From Streptomyces sp. NBC_01255 (GTDB taxonomy: Bacteria > Actinomycetota > Actinomycetes > Streptomycetales > Streptomycetaceae): a stretch of 64,000 nucleotides of DNA. Below the pieces are notes generated by a model. The model was not told the origin of the DNA, searched no databases, and saw only the letters and a program-made list of their open reading frames with translations. The stretch lies in NCBI RefSeq assembly GCF_036226445.1, contig NZ_CP108474.1:2170001-2234000 (forward strand), written 5' to 3'. This document shows, in pieces, positions 6,716 to 14,560 of this stretch; within the stretch, counting starts at the first letter, position 1, and every line of letters begins with the position of its first letter. Both the position numbers and the translations under genes were made by a program.

Positions 6716-8777
6716 GCAGAGCCTCCGCCGCGGCGATCCTCGTCAGCGCCGCCGCGTCGTCACCGCTGTCGTGAAGCGTCTCCGCGAGGTCCGTGAGCGC
6801 ACGGGCCTGGTTGTACGCCTCGGCCGGCCGCTCCCCTGTCCCGGCGAAGAAGTCCACGGCGCCCTCCAGCCGGCGGCGGGACTCGTCCAGCCGTCCCAGG
6901 CCGCGCAGGGCCCGGCCCTGGTGGCGCTCGGCGAGCGCCAGGGCGCGCGGCACGTCCGCCGCGCCCTCCTGTCCCGGAGCGATCCTCCGGTAGAGGTGCT
7001 CGGCTTCGACGAACCGCTCGAGCGCCTCCTCGTACAGCCACCGGTTCAGGCTCAACAGACCGAGCAGCTCCACGGACGACGCCTCGCCCCTGAGGTGCTC
7101 CGCCGCTCGTTCGCACGCGACGGCGGACCGCGCCGCACGGTCGGCCTGCTCCCAGCGGCCCAGCTCGCCCAGGCAGTGGGCCAGTTGGAAGTACAGCGCC
7201 CCGGCCGTCCGGGAGTCCGCGTGGTTCTCCTCGGCGCACCGGGTCGCGTCGCGCAGCGCCGGGAGCACCTCGTCCCCGTACCCGGCCTTCAGCTGGAGCG
7301 GCCAGAGGGCTCGGGCCAGACGCAGCGCGGTGGTGAACTGTCGATGCTCCTCGGCCACGGATACGGCGCGGACCACATTGGCCACCTCGGCCGCCAGCAC
7401 CGCGACACCGTCGGACTCGTTCCGTCGAGCGCCCGAGGGGTCCGGTGCCCGCTCCGTCCGCCAGCTCTGCGGCAGGGCGGCGTCCGCCGCGTGCAGTACG
7501 CGCTTCAGGAGAGCGTCGAGCACCCGCCCCACGGCGTCCGAACACTCCCGGACGCCGTACTCCGACGCCGCGGCGTCGGCCAACTGCCGCCTGACCTCGG
7601 GCCGGAAGCGATAGCGCGAGCCGGGAAGGGACTCCATCAGCCCCACGTCCGCGGCTTCGGCAAGCATCCGAGTAGCCCGGTCCTCGTCGTCGCCGAACCC
7701 CGCGGCGGCTGCGGCGAGTTCGGCGCTGACGGCCGGCCACCCGCCCAACGCCGTGAGCCGGCAGAGCCGAACGGCCTCCGAACCGATCCGAAGGGAAGCG
7801 TGCTGCACGGTGCCACGCACCGGATCCTGCCGCCACGCCTCGGCCCCTGACCCCGGAGCGACCGCCTCCCCGGCCAGCAGACGCGCCTCGGTGTGGAGGG
7901 CGTAGGCGTTGCCCTGGCAACGGTCGAGCAGCCCCGGCAACTGCGCCGAGACCCGCGCCGCGTGTTCCGGCCCGGCCACCTTCCGGACGAGCTTCTTCGC
8001 GTACCGGTCGCTCAACGGCGGCACGGCGACACGCTCCGCTTCCAGGAGAAGGGGCGGGCCGGACACGACAACGAGCAGAAAGACATCGGGGGTGGCCGGT
8101 ACGAGGTTTCGGACCTGGGCAAGCGAGGTGACGTGGTCGATCACCACGAGCGCCTTGCGACCCACGGTGAGCCGCCGGTAGAGCCGCTCCCGCTCCGCCT
8201 CGGTGGTGGGCATCTGCTCGGGGTCGACGTCCATCTCGCGCAGCAACCGCAGCAGCACCGCGGCCGGTTCGGGCCCGTTCTCCCCGGCCGCGTCGCGCAG
8301 ATCGACATAGAACTGCCCGTCGGGAAACCGGTCACGGCATTCGGCTCCGAGCCGGAGGGCCACCGAGGTCGTACCGCTCCCGGGGGCCCCGGAGAGCAAC
8401 GAGACCCGAGGCCGCCCGCCCCAAGGACGGGTCGCTTCCCGCGTCAGCCGCTTCAGCACTTTCTGCCGGTTGGTGAACGCCCACGGGGCAGGAGGCATGC
8501 CACCGCCGGCCGGCGCCGCGTCCTGATCCGGCCCGCTCTCCATGAGGAGGGCCCACTCCCCGGCCTCCCGCGGATCACGACTCAGCCGCGCGTACACCCG
8601 CCCCGCCAGCGCCTGCCTGTCCTCCGCACCGGCAGGCAGAGGCGTCTCCCGCCCAAGGGCCCGTCTCACCAGAGCGCCTGTCGAGAGGGTCATCGCCTTG
8701 CCGATCTCCCCCGCGGCACCGTTCCCCACGCCCAACAGGAACGTGGTGAGCGCACTGAGCGCCACAACCTCCAACAC
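6642..8777 (-). CDS. STAND-type NTPase (NB-ARC-like) with C-terminal tetratricopeptide repeats
   Basis: A 711-residue protein from the GTG at 8777, which has an AGGGGGA ribosome site. A longer frame to 8888 has no such site. Order: a short hydrophobic N-terminus (ALTTFLLGVGNGAAGEIGKAM), a P-loop GAPGSGTTSVA near residue 130, a Walker-B-like ALVVIDHV, a winged-helix-like section, then TPR-like helices rich in Ala, Leu and Glu to the end. Proteins of this architecture act as signalling switches in regulation or conflict. Here it lies next to an ImmA-like peptidase and two DNA-binding proteins. The 3' end overlaps the convergent upstream gene by 74 bases. The effector and trigger are unknown. 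Confidence 0.75.
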   Translation of the reverse strand: MLEVVALSALTTFLLGVGNGAAGEIGKAMTLSTGALVRRALGRETPLPAGAEDRQALAGRVYARLSRDPREAGEWALLMESGPDQDAAPAGGGMPPAPWAFTNRQKVLKRLTREATRPWGGRPRVSLLSGAPGSGTTSVALRLGAECRDRFPDGQFYVDLRDAAGENGPEPAAVLLRLLREMDVDPEQMPTTEAERERLYRRLTVGRKALVVIDHVTSLAQVRNLVPATPDVFLLVVVSGPPLLLEAERVAVPPLSDRYAKKLVRKVAGPEHAARVSAQLPGLLDRCQGNAYALHTEARLLAGEAVAPGSGAEAWRQDPVRGTVQHASLRIGSEAVRLCRLTALGGWPAVSAELAAAAAGFGDDEDRATRMLAEAADVGLMESLPGSRYRFRPEVRRQLADAAASEYGVRECSDAVGRVLDALLKRVLHAADAALPQSWRTERAPDPSGARRNESDGVAVLAAEVANVVRAVSVAEEHRQFTTALRLARALWPLQLKAGYGDEVLPALRDATRCAEENHADSRTAGALYFQLAHCLGELGRWEQADRAARSAVACERAAEHLRGEASSVELLGLLSLNRWLYEEALERFVEAEHLYRRIAPGQEGAADVPRALALAERHQGRALRGLGRLDESRRRLEGAVDFFAGTGERPAEAYNQARALTDLAETLHDSGDDAAALTRIAAAEALLSPAARPHLTYLAGLRRRCEAAVR

Positions 8778-8993
8778 GCCTGTCCCCCTGGTTCCCCATC
8801 CGACTCTGGCCGGACTGTATCCCCGCGACTGCGGATCAAGAAAACACCCGGATCTCCGTAACTGCCCTGCCTGGCGCGATACATGCACCAGCCGGAATAT
8901 CCCCAGCTGCCAGCCGTCGCGGATCGCATGGTGAAGGACGGTCAGCAGCGTCCAGCGATCCGGTCCGAACCGTGCGAGCCGGAAACGGTGAGG

Positions 8994-10283
8994 TCAGGTC
9001 ACTGAGGTCGGTGGCGTCGAGGAGCCCGCCGCCGGCCGAAGGCGCGGCGCCAGTGTGCAGCCGCAGTCGTGGACGTCGGGCAGGAGGTCACGGTCCGCCG
9101 AGGCGCGCGTATACGCCTCCGCCACCTGCCGCAGCCAGGTCAGTTCGTCGCCGAACTCACTGCCGGACTGGCGCGATCCGAGGCCGGACGGCTGTCCGGA
9201 GGGCTCTCGGCCCGCCCGTCTGCGCCGTATCGCCAGGGAGAGGATCGCCGCCTCCAGAAGGAGATCGGCGTTGTCGCCCCGCATCGAGGCCGACTTCCTC
9301 AGCCCGGCCCGCAGCCGCGCCTCACAGGCGTCGCACACATAAGGGCGCAGCAGCCGCTGGCCGTCCCTGATCTCGATGACCGTCCGGTAGAGCCGGGTGT
9401 GCAGGTCCCTCGTGCAGAGAGCGAGGCCCGGGGAGCGGGGCTTGAAGAGGGCGATGCCGGGGACGGCCTCGCAGAGAGCGGCCCAGAGGGGGTGGAGGGT
9501 GCGGTAGGAGCGGTGATGGTCGAGGCGGGTGGAGAGTGCCGCGCCCCAGCCCGGCAGGGTGTAGCCCACGACGATGACCAGGGAGCCGGCACTGGCCATG
9601 AGCGGGCTCCACAGGATGGCGGCCTGGTCCCAGCCGGTCTGCCCGCACCAGCGGCCCACGACTCCGATCAGCTTTCCCGCGATGAACCCCAGGACGAAGA
9701 CGGACCCCAGGGCGGCGAGCCGCAGCGACTGTCCGAGCCACGGCCTGCCCACGTGGCGGGAGGACGGCCAGGCGTGCCGCGCCGTGTTGGCGAGATTCAG
9801 GCCGTAGATGACGAGGAAGACGACCACGTAGGCTCCCGCGGTCGGATGGGTGGCGAAGTGGACCTCGAAGTCGACGGGGTGAGCGCCGGGCAGTGGGGCC
9901 GCGAAGAAGAGGGCGGCCATGACGGCGATGGCCAGGAAGTAGGGTGCGGCCACCTTCGGGAGGCGGCGTCTGGCCACGTCCGGCGAGCTGAACCAGCCCG
10001 TCACCATCACGTGTGCCGACAGGGCCGCCAGCACGATGGAGGTGTGGCCGAGGAGTGTGCCGAGGTTGGGGATCCCGGTCAGCTGCCCGATCCAGAGGTA
10101 CGTCATCGGTGCGAGGGCCAGATAGGCGAGGCCGTTGAAGAGGCGTGTGGCACACAGCGCGCGCAGAGCGAGGTTGTCCGGATCGCGCCTGAGATCACGC
10201 CACTTGTATCCGAAGGCGCTCAGGCTGACGAGTCCGGAGAGCGTGTGGGTGATGGTGAAGACGTCCTCGAGGGTCGCGGTCAC
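8994..10283 (-). CDS. Integral membrane protein of the MAB_1171c/DUF6545-like family
   Basis: A 429-residue protein. The N-terminal half (about 1-235) has around seven hydrophobic helices, for example YLALAPMTYLWIG, IVLAALSAHVMVTGWF and FLAIAVMAALFFAA. The C-terminal cytosolic half is Arg-rich and begins with LPGWGAALSTRLDHHRSYRTLHPLWAALCEAVPGI-type sequence typical of the family. It starts at a GTG that overlaps the stop of the ImmA-like peptidase gene by 4 bases (GTGA), so the two are translationally coupled. The same frame stays open upstream to 10835, but that part is an out-of-frame shadow of the peptidase. The family is called a putative transporter; function is unproven. Confidence 0.75.
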   Translation of the reverse strand: MTATLEDVFTITHTLSGLVSLSAFGYKWRDLRRDPDNLALRALCATRLFNGLAYLALAPMTYLWIGQLTGIPNLGTLLGHTSIVLAALSAHVMVTGWFSSPDVARRRLPKVAAPYFLAIAVMAALFFAAPLPGAHPVDFEVHFATHPTAGAYVVVFLVIYGLNLANTARHAWPSSRHVGRPWLGQSLRLAALGSVFVLGFIAGKLIGVVGRWCGQTGWDQAAILWSPLMASAGSLVIVVGYTLPGWGAALSTRLDHHRSYRTLHPLWAALCEAVPGIALFKPRSPGLALCTRDLHTRLYRTVIEIRDGQRLLRPYVCDACEARLRAGLRKSASMRGDNADLLLEAAILSLAIRRRRAGREPSGQPSGLGSRQSGSEFGDELTWLRQVAEAYTRASADRDLLPDVHDCGCTLAPRLRPAAGSSTPPTSVT

Positions 10284-10819
10284 TTCCGGGGACCGCCACC
10301 GTGCTGCAGCGAGCGTTCGAGCCGGGTCACGAGGTCGCCCATGCCGAGCGGGACGGCGGCGGTGTCGAGGGGTGGGCCGCTGACCAGCCGGAGCACCCGG
10401 GTCGCGAAATACTCGGCGGCGTACTCCTCGGGCCTGCTGTATTGGGTGCGTCCCAGCATGTGCTCGATGAGGGCGGGGTCGATGTCGTCGGGGATGAGGG
10501 AGCTTCCCTGGCCGTGGCGGTCGTCCTCGCCGGGGCCGAGGGAGGAGTGCCCCCACAGGAGGTGGCCCAGCTCGTGGACGACGACATGGGTCTGATGGGT
10601 GGTCGTGGTGTGCGCCTCGTAGAACACGTAGTCGACGGCGGCGGTGGAGACGAGGAGGCCGGCGGGCCCACTGGCGGGGAACGCCAATGGCGCCAGCCGG
10701 ATTCCGCGCTGCCGTCGCTCGGCGATCTGCCGACAGAGGTCCTCCACGGAGAAGGGAACGGTCAGATGGAGGCCCTGTATCAGGTCGCCGCATTTTCGCC
10801 GTATGTGACGACGCTTCAT
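10280..10819 (-). CDS. ImmA/IrrE-like metallopeptidase
   Basis: A 179-residue protein with a zinc-peptidase helix VVHELGHLLWGH (H82, E83, H86), and EEYAAEYFA further on supplying the downstream Glu. This matches the ImmA/IrrE family, whose members often cleave or inhibit a partner XRE-type repressor. It sits directly upstream of, and overlaps, the multi-pass membrane protein gene. An EspR-like HTH protein is encoded divergently about 0.9 kb away. This regulator, peptidase and membrane-protein grouping recurs in Streptomyces. The substrate repressor is not identified from sequence. Confidence 0.82.
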   Translation of the reverse strand: MKRRHIRRKCGDLIQGLHLTVPFSVEDLCRQIAERRQRGIRLAPLAFPASGPAGLLVSTAAVDYVFYEAHTTTTHQTHVVVHELGHLLWGHSSLGPGEDDRHGQGSSLIPDDIDPALIEHMLGRTQYSRPEEYAAEYFATRVLRLVSGPPLDTAAVPLGMGDLVTRLERSLQHGGGPRK

Positions 10820-10903
10820 GGCTCCCCCTCTGCATGGAACTGCCTCAGGGATCCATCATGTGGCAGGGATGTCCGCAGAGAAAGATCCCCGCGCCACAGC
10901 CGC

Positions 10904-11362
10904 TCACGCGGCGAGGCCCACGCGCTGGGCGTAGAGCGCGGCCTGCGTACGATCAGCCGCGCCGATCTTGGGATATATGCCGCTCAGATGGTTCTTGACG
11001 GTCTTCTCGGAGATCTCGAGCCGACGGGCGATGAGCCGGTTGCTCAACCCCCGGGCCAGCAGGCGCAGTACACCCCGCTCGCGCGCGGTGAGGGCCGGGT
11101 CGGTGGGAGGCGCCGCACGGGTGGCGACGGCGGAGGGCGTCGCCTCGTAGGGCTCGGTCAGACCCACGCGCTGGGCGTAGAGCGCGGCCTGCGTACGATC
11201 AGCCGCGCCGATCTTGGGATATATGCCGCTCAGATGGTTCTTGACGGTCTTTTCGGAGATCTCGAGCCGACGGGCGATGAGCCGGTTGCTCAACCCCCGG
11301 GCCAGCAGGCGCAGTACACCTAACTCCCGGCAGGTGAGTTTCACGGCCGGCGCTTCTTCCAC
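10904..11362 (-). CDS. Small regulator composed of two duplicated LuxR-type HTH domains
   Basis: A 152-residue protein from a GTG start with a good AAAGGAG site. It contains two LuxR/GerE DNA-binding domains, at about residues 8-67 and 90-149, joined by a 22-residue Ala/Pro/Thr linker. Each contains [18 protein letters not shown] and [15 protein letters not shown]. The two are identical over about 52 residues, because a 158-bp DNA segment is duplicated with a single silent difference. There is no receiver, PAS or ATPase domain. A one-chain dimer of DNA-binding domains is an attractive inference. It lies between the ImmA-like gene and the divergent EspR-like gene next to the biosynthetic cluster. 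Confidence 0.85.
   Translation of the reverse strand: MEEAPAVKLTCRELGVLRLLARGLSNRLIARRLEISEKTVKNHLSGIYPKIGAADRTQAALYAQRVGLTEPYEATPSAVATRAAPPTDPALTARERGVLRLLARGLSNRLIARRLEISEKTVKNHLSGIYPKIGAADRTQAALYAQRVGLAA
10917..11074 (-). repeat. 158-bp direct repeat, copy A (LuxR HTH duplication)
   Basis: Matches 11163-11320 at 157 of 158 positions; the only difference is C at 11006 against T at 11252. The copies are offset by 246 bases (82 codons), so the frame is preserved and both encode an HTH domain. Confidence 0.95.
11163..11320 (-). repeat. 158-bp direct repeat, copy B (LuxR HTH duplication)
   Basis: Second copy of the segment at 10917-11074. The near-perfect identity implies recent duplication or ongoing gene conversion. 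Unequal recombination between the copies would delete exactly 82 codons and leave a single-HTH protein. Confidence 0.95.
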
Positions 11363-11723
11363 GTCTTATCTCTCCTTTCCTCTTGCGAAGGGAACGAGAA
11401 AACAGCTGCCCAGCGAATGCGCGTGAACGAAGAGAGCTCCCGCGAACAACAGCATGAGCGCCGGTCGAAAGTCGCACGGTTCCTCGGGGATTCACCTGCC
11501 GACCATCCCGGCCACAGGACTCGTGCACGCTCAACGAGAAGTGCGAGCACGGACATTGAGGGAGCAGATGCGTTGCAGTAACCTCGGTGCCCTGGCACCT
11601 TGAAAGGTCCATCAACCCCTTGTGGACACTACGTTGCCGCCACAGCCCCGTCAACTGGCGTGGTCGCCACCGCCCCCCCGAGCATGCCTCCAGTTGTCAG
11701 CAAGATCAGAGGAGTAGGGAAAT
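11363..11723. other. Divergent intergenic region between the double-HTH regulator and the EspR-like gene
   Basis: 361 bases with no convincing ORF. It must hold the promoters of both divergent regulators. The EspR-like ATG has an AGGAG site. An inverted repeat CAACTGG (11652-11658) / CCAGTTG (11690-11696) lies about 28-72 bases upstream of that ATG and could be an operator. The region is less GC-rich than the flanking coding DNA. Confidence 0.5.
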
Positions 11724-12200
11724 ATGGGGACACAACCACCCGGATTGCTTGCCCAGCGGCTGAACCGGCTGTTCGAGACCGTCCACCCGCGTGGGCGCGG
11801 ACCGTTCAGCAACGAGGAGGTCGCCGGAGCCGTACGGGATCAGGGCGGTGACATTTCCAAGCAGTACATCGCCTACCTCCGCAAAGGCGAGCGAGGAAAC
11901 CCGCGCCTCCATCACCTCGAAGCCCTCGCCAAATTCTTCGGCGTACCGACCTCATATTTTTTCGACGACGCGTCGGCCGCACACACAGAGAAAAGACTCG
12001 AAGAGCTCGCGGCCTGGCGCGACGCCGGTCTGACACGGCAGGATCTGCAATCCCTTGAGCACGCGGGTGTCACGAGTGTGGCCATGCGCGCGGTGGGACT
12101 GTCCCCCAAGGGCCTGGAATTCGCGAAGGCGATACTCGACCAGCTCCGTGAGATGGAGGGGCTCGGCCCCGGGCCGGACGGGCCGCGGCCGAGCCCCTGA
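11724..12200 (+). CDS. EspR-like helix-turn-helix DNA-binding protein
   Basis: A 158-residue protein that resembles the mycobacterial nucleoid-associated regulator EspR along its length. It opens with LAQRLNRLFETVHPRGRGPFSNEEV, close to EspR's RLNRLFDTVYPPGRGP. The HTH is formed by ISKQYIAYLRKGERGNP and LEALAKFFGV, followed by YFFDD and a C-terminal dimerisation helix. The start is ATG with an AGGAG site. It is encoded divergently from the double-HTH regulator and convergently with the KAS III-like gene. It could control the neighbouring peptidase/membrane module, the biosynthetic cluster, or both. Confidence 0.85.
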   Translation: MGTQPPGLLAQRLNRLFETVHPRGRGPFSNEEVAGAVRDQGGDISKQYIAYLRKGERGNPRLHHLEALAKFFGVPTSYFFDDASAAHTEKRLEELAAWRDAGLTRQDLQSLEHAGVTSVAMRAVGLSPKGLEFAKAILDQLREMEGLGPGPDGPRPSP

Positions 12201-12222
12201 CGCCACCCACGAGCACGCGTAC

Positions 12223-12253
12223 GGGCCGGCCCCTCCGGAGAGGGAGCCGGCCC
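12223..12253. terminator. Bidirectional terminator hairpin
   Basis: GGGCCGGC at 12223-12230 pairs with GCCGGCCC at 12246-12253, and CCCT pairs with AGGG inside, around a CCGGAG loop with one bulged A. It sits between the converging EspR-like and KAS III-like genes. There is no U-tract, as is usual in Streptomyces. Confidence 0.7.
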
Positions 12254-12270
12254 TCGTGGTCTGCCCGGTG

Positions 12271-13281
12271 TCAGGGAGCGACGACGACCTGCGCCGAGTA
12301 GCTGAGGCCCGAACCGAAGCCAGCCGTCAGGACGAGCGCCCCGGGCCTGACCCGGCCGGACGCGATCAGTGCGTCGAGCGCGAGCGGGATCGAGGCGCCG
12401 GACACGTTCCCGTCCTCCCGGACCGTCCGCGCCACCTCGACCGAGGACGGCAGCCCCATCGACTTCACTGCCGCGTCGATGATGCGCAGATTGGCCTGAT
12501 GCGGCACGAACGCCTCGATGTCGTCCACCGTGACACCGGCCGCCCGCAAGGCCTGTCCGCACACCTCGGCGACCGCGCCGATGGCCCACCGGAAGATCTC
12601 CGGACCAGCCATCTCCAGGAAGGGCCAGCGCCCCATGGGGTCGCGCCGCAGTTCCGCGAACGACCGGCTCTGCTCGATGGCTCGCAGGTGCTCCGTGTCG
12701 GTCCCCCACACGGCGCGCCCGATACCGGGCTCGTCCGACGGGCCGACCACGGCCGCACCCGCCCCGTCTCCGAAGATGAAGGCCGTCGAACGGTCGTGGG
12801 GGTCGACGATGTCGCTCATCCGCTCCGCCCCGACGACCAGGACATGCTCCGCCTGACGGCCCGCCACCAGACTGCTTGCCACGGCCAGGCCGTGCGAGAA
12901 CCCGGCACACGCAGCGCCGAGATCGAAGGCGGCTGCCCCGCGGGCGCCCAGCTCGGCGGCGCAGGCCGCCGCGGCCGGCGGCGCCTGATGCAGGTAGGAC
13001 ATCGTGGAGAGGATCACGCAGGAGACGTCCGCGGGGGTCAGGCCGGCCGCGCTCAGCGCCTTCTCCGCGGCCCTCGCCCCCATCACGGGAATGGTCTCCT
13101 CGGCATCGGCGAAATGCCGTGTCAGAATTCCCGACCGTGCCTCTATCCATGCGCTGTCGGAATCGATGAACCTGCATATCTCTTCGTTGCCGACCACTCG
13201 CCCAGGGCGATACGAACCCACCCCCAGAAGGCGGGCGAACCGGTAGGGCGAGGATTGAATTTCAGTTGCCATCGACGTCAT
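12271..13281 (-). CDS. 3-oxoacyl-ACP synthase III-like enzyme (FabH/CerJ family)
   Basis: A 336-residue KAS III-fold protein with the full Cys-His-Asn set: C125 (GAACAGFSHG), H261 (VPHQANLRI) and N292 (DGNVSGASIPL). An intact triad is compatible with decarboxylative condensation of an acyl starter with malonyl-ACP, or with C-O/C-N acyl transfer as in CerJ-type enzymes. TTG, ATG and ATG starts are stacked within 12 bases and none has a strong ribosome site; I use the ATG at 13281. It is divergent from the hotdog-fold pair and belongs with the acyl-chain cluster. It is unlikely to be the housekeeping FabH, which sits in a fab operon. Confidence 0.85.
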   Translation of the reverse strand: MTSMATEIQSSPYRFARLLGVGSYRPGRVVGNEEICRFIDSDSAWIEARSGILTRHFADAEETIPVMGARAAEKALSAAGLTPADVSCVILSTMSYLHQAPPAAAACAAELGARGAAAFDLGAACAGFSHGLAVASSLVAGRQAEHVLVVGAERMSDIVDPHDRSTAFIFGDGAGAAVVGPSDEPGIGRAVWGTDTEHLRAIEQSRSFAELRRDPMGRWPFLEMAGPEIFRWAIGAVAEVCGQALRAAGVTVDDIEAFVPHQANLRIIDAAVKSMGLPSSVEVARTVREDGNVSGASIPLALDALIASGRVRPGALVLTAGFGSGLSYSAQVVVAP

Positions 13282-13483
13282 CAACCCAATCGCGGATCAG
13301 TGCACCCGGATGATATTCAATCAAACGGCCACCGGTCGCAGACTGTCAAGGAAGCAACCACTAGGACGTTTGGCCCATTGATCGAAGAATCGTCAACTAG
13401 CAGTGAGACAACGCATGTTGCGGCTGGTCGGGGGTGCTGCCAGACTGACGTCCTCATGTCCGGCGCCCACATGGAGGAGCGAA
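13282..13483. promoter_or_regulatory. Divergent promoter region of the KAS III-like and hotdog genes
   Basis: About 200 bases, noticeably more AT-rich than the surroundings, between divergent genes of the biosynthetic cluster. I see no ORF or strong hairpin. Both transcription units must start here, so it is a logical target for the nearby EspR-like or double-HTH regulators. Confidence 0.45.
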
Positions 13484-14032
13484 GTGTCAGAGGTCCATGT
13501 CCCCAGCACGCACACCGCCACGCTCGAATGGCGGGACCAGGGGCCACTTTTCGCCACCCAGGCCGACGCAACGGGTCTGACATATCTGCGAGGGCTGATC
13601 TCCGGAGATATCGTCGCGCCCCCTGTCGCACAGGTTCTCGGTATCGCCGTCGTCAAAGCCGACCCGGGCACTGTGCAGTTCACGATGCCGGTCAAGAACT
13701 TCTTCACGAATCACCTCGGCCTGCTCGCCGGGGGCATCCTGTCGACGCTCATCGACTCCGCCCTCGGGTGTGCGATCCTCTCCGCGATCCCCGAGGACAA
13801 GGACATCGTCACCCTCGATCTGAACGTGGACTTCCTGCGTCCGGTGCGCGAGGCGTCGGGTCTGATCACGGTCGACGCCGAGGTCGTGCACATCGGGCGC
13901 AATCGCGGCCTGGCGAGCTGTCAGGTCGTGGACTCGGAAGGCAGGCTCTGCGCCGTGGGCAAGAGCAGCTGCCTGGTGCGGAGCAAGGCACCCACCGCAC
14001 CCTCCCCGGCGGCCACGGCGGCATCCCGATGA
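13484..14032 (+). CDS. PaaI-type hotdog-fold thioesterase
   Basis: A 182-residue hotdog protein from the GTG at 13484, which has a GGAGGA ribosome site; the longer open frame has none. The core includes NHLGLLAGGILSTLIDSALGCAI, where the central helix and Asp of PaaI/4HBT thioesterases lie, and LDLNVDFLRPV. The following hotdog gene overlaps it by 4 bases (ATGA). In this cluster the likely job is release or editing of acyl-ACP or acyl-CoA intermediates. Confidence 0.8.
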   Translation: MSEVHVPSTHTATLEWRDQGPLFATQADATGLTYLRGLISGDIVAPPVAQVLGIAVVKADPGTVQFTMPVKNFFTNHLGLLAGGILSTLIDSALGCAILSAIPEDKDIVTLDLNVDFLRPVREASGLITVDAEVVHIGRNRGLASCQVVDSEGRLCAVGKSSCLVRSKAPTAPSPAATAASR

Positions 14033-14433
14033 GCGGGACGCCCGACGACGGGCCCACGCCGCCCGACCTCGCGGTCGGCCAGGTGCTGCGCGAGCGGCGC
14101 GTCATCACCGCCGAGGACATCACCGCCTTCGCCGACCTCGCCGGGGACCGCGGCCGGCACCATCTGCCCGACCAGGGCCGGGCCATGGCCCATGGACTGC
14201 TCACCGCCTCGCTCGCCACGAAGATCGGCGGCCGGCTGAACTTCATCGCACGCCGCATGGGCTGGGAGTTCCTCCGTCCCGTCTGGTCGGGCGACACCAT
14301 CACCGCCGAGGTGACCGTGCGCGCCCTGCATGAAGTCCGCTCGGGCACGGGCGTGGAGTTCGACATCGAGATCCTCAACCAGGACGGGGAGACGGTGCTG
14401 CGCGGCGACAGCTCGGGCGTGATCCGCGGCTAG
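14029..14433 (+). CDS. MaoC-like hotdog-fold protein (possible acyl dehydratase)
   Basis: A 134-residue single-hotdog protein coupled by an ATGA overlap to the preceding thioesterase. It reads like MaoC/FAS1-type dehydratases: an N-terminal GQVLRERRVITAEDITAFADLAGD, then MAHGLLTASLATKIGG, and a strand with RPVWSGDTITAEVTV. The usual catalytic D-x5-H pair of (R)-hydratases is approximated by DRGRHHLPD, but the spacing needs alignment. It may dehydrate a beta-hydroxyacyl chain after condensation by the divergent KAS III-like enzyme. Confidence 0.7.
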   Translation: MSGTPDDGPTPPDLAVGQVLRERRVITAEDITAFADLAGDRGRHHLPDQGRAMAHGLLTASLATKIGGRLNFIARRMGWEFLRPVWSGDTITAEVTVRALHEVRSGTGVEFDIEILNQDGETVLRGDSSGVIRG

Positions 14434-14446
14434 CTCGGGCGTCCCG

Positions 14447-14560
14447 TCAGCCGCCGTCGACGTGACCACTCGTCCTGGCCCGGTGGGCCCAGAGGCGTAC
14501 GAGCACCGAGACGGCGGCGCCCACCCACAGGCCGGTGAGCGCCATGACCGCGATGGTCAC
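14447..14560 (-). CDS. 37-residue single-pass membrane ORF coupled to the phosphopantetheinyl transferase
   Basis: A GTG start overlaps the TGA of the phosphopantetheinyl transferase gene (GTGA), the same coupling used elsewhere in this operon. The predicted peptide begins MTIAVMALTGLWVGAAVSV, one hydrophobic helix, followed by a basic, Arg/His-rich tail ending in DGG. No other gene occupies this stretch. The tight overlap and amphipathic layout support translation, but the ORF is very short and I know of no named family. Confidence 0.5.
   Translation of the reverse strand: MTIAVMALTGLWVGAAVSVLVRLWAHRARTSGHVDGG

Noticed and set aside
8994..10835. A 613-residue version of the membrane protein
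   Set aside because: The first 184 codons are an out-of-frame shadow of the ImmA-like gene; the GTG at 10283 gives a family-length protein and a normal GTGA overlap.
12055..14433. A 792-codon plus-strand open frame spanning the KAS III-like gene
   Set aside because: Only its last 134 codons (from 14029) encode a recognisable hotdog protein; the rest is antisense or out-of-frame sequence.
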